Positions 5,631 through 5,960 of a stretch of DNA of 5,960 nucleotides are shown piece after piece (position 1 is the stretch's first letter; each line of letters opens with the position of its first letter). The stretch is from an uncultured Oscillospiraceae bacterium (GTDB taxonomy: Bacteria; Bacillota; Clostridia; Oscillospirales; Acutalibacteraceae). Where the stretch lies: positions 1 to 5,960 of the forward strand of contig USLV01000094.1 in NCBI GenBank assembly GCA_900555705.1, given 5' to 3'. A model generated the notes under the pieces. That model did not search any database, was not told the DNA's origin, and saw only the letters and a program-made list of their open reading frames with translations. The position numbers were made by a program, and so were the translations under genes.

Positions 5631-5960
5631 TTATTTTTCGATCAGCGCCTTGGTATCCCGCGCGATGACGAGCTCCTCGTTGGTGGGGATGACAAACGCA
5701 CGAACTGCGGAATCCTTTGTCGAAATCTCGATCTCCTGGCCGCGGGTGCTGTTTGCCGTCTCGTCAACCTGCACGCCGGCAAAGGCGAACGACCGCAGGA
5801 TCTCCGCACGCAGCTCACCCTGATTCTCGCCGATACCGGCGGTGAACACAATGGCGTCGATCCCACCCAGCGCGGCGATGTAGCCGCCAATGTATTTCAC
5901 GATCTCATAGGTACGCATATCCCAGGCAAGCTTCGCGCGCTCGTTGCCCGCCTTGACGGC
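5631..5960 (-). CDS. ackA: Acetate kinase, C-terminal part (5' end outside window)
   Basis: The last 109 residues of acetate kinase, which converts acetyl phosphate and ADP to acetate and ATP in the cytoplasm and yields ATP in fermentation. The segment includes VFTAGIGENQGELRAEIL (about residues 38-55 of the fragment), holding the family's GIGEN nucleotide-binding motif. Near the end comes the signature VIPTNEELVIARDT (about 90-103). The full enzyme is about 400 residues, so roughly three quarters lies beyond the window. The frame is open to the last base, and the ATG at 5918 is an internal methionine, not a start. The stop at 5631-5633 is followed by a large hairpin. Usually the partner gene is pta; whether it lies upstream cannot be seen. 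Confidence 0.96.
   Translation of the reverse strand, partial: AVKAGNERAKLAWDMRTYEIVKYIGGYIAALGGIDAIVFTAGIGENQGELRAEILRSFAFAGVQVDETANSTRGQEIEISTKDSAVRAFVIPTNEELVIARDTKALIEK

Noticed and set aside
5210..5668. Plus-strand open frame of 152 codons across the DUF378 gene and the terminator
   Set aside because: It runs through the large hairpin and into the 3' end of ackA, lacks a ribosome binding site and overlaps the convincing DUF378 gene in another frame.
49..5960. CRISPR arrays, insertion sequences, attachment sites, tRNA or rRNA genes
   Set aside because: No regularly spaced direct repeats, transposase motifs, terminal inverted repeats or RNA gene signatures were seen on either strand.

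Overview
The window is the end of a draft contig from a moderately GC-rich bacterium. The genes begin with AAGGAG-type ribosome binding sites and end at strong GC-rich hairpins. The gene set is a Thermotoga/Bacillus-type DAHP synthase, acetate kinase, a DUF378 membrane protein and GH71/99-like enzymes. Together these suggest an anaerobic, acetate-forming member of the Bacillota (Clostridia or Negativicutes). That placement is inference; nothing here fixes the genus.

Layout. Bases 1-48 are not genomic: they are the tail of an Illumina P7 primer, an 8-base i7 index and the Nextera transposase adapter, so the true sequence starts at 49. Bases 49-365 hold no convincing gene, only two short open plus-strand frames that may be remnants. 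A bidirectional hairpin (366-401) closes the minus-strand DAHP synthase gene (416-1426), which has its own consensus promoter (1463-1491). Upstream of it, another hairpin (1512-1545) closes a two-gene minus-strand unit. This unit consists of two tandem paralogous GH71/99-like glycoside hydrolases (585 and 598 residues), 43 bp apart, read from a probable promoter near 5230-5258 that carries an operator-like inverted repeat. Divergent from them is a 72-residue DUF378 inner-membrane protein (5298-5516). It converges on the C-terminal part of acetate kinase (5631 to the window end, minus strand), and a large nested hairpin serves both as terminator.

How the genes fit together. DAHP synthase commits carbon to aromatic amino acid synthesis, and acetate kinase makes ATP from acetyl phosphate; both are household genes with their own control signals. 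The accessory element is the hydrolase pair. Neither protein has a signal peptide, so both probably act in the cytoplasm on imported or internal oligosaccharides. They share a strongly conserved catalytic half but have diverged C-terminal beta-sandwich-like modules, which points to duplication followed by specialisation. No transporter or regulator gene for them lies in the window.
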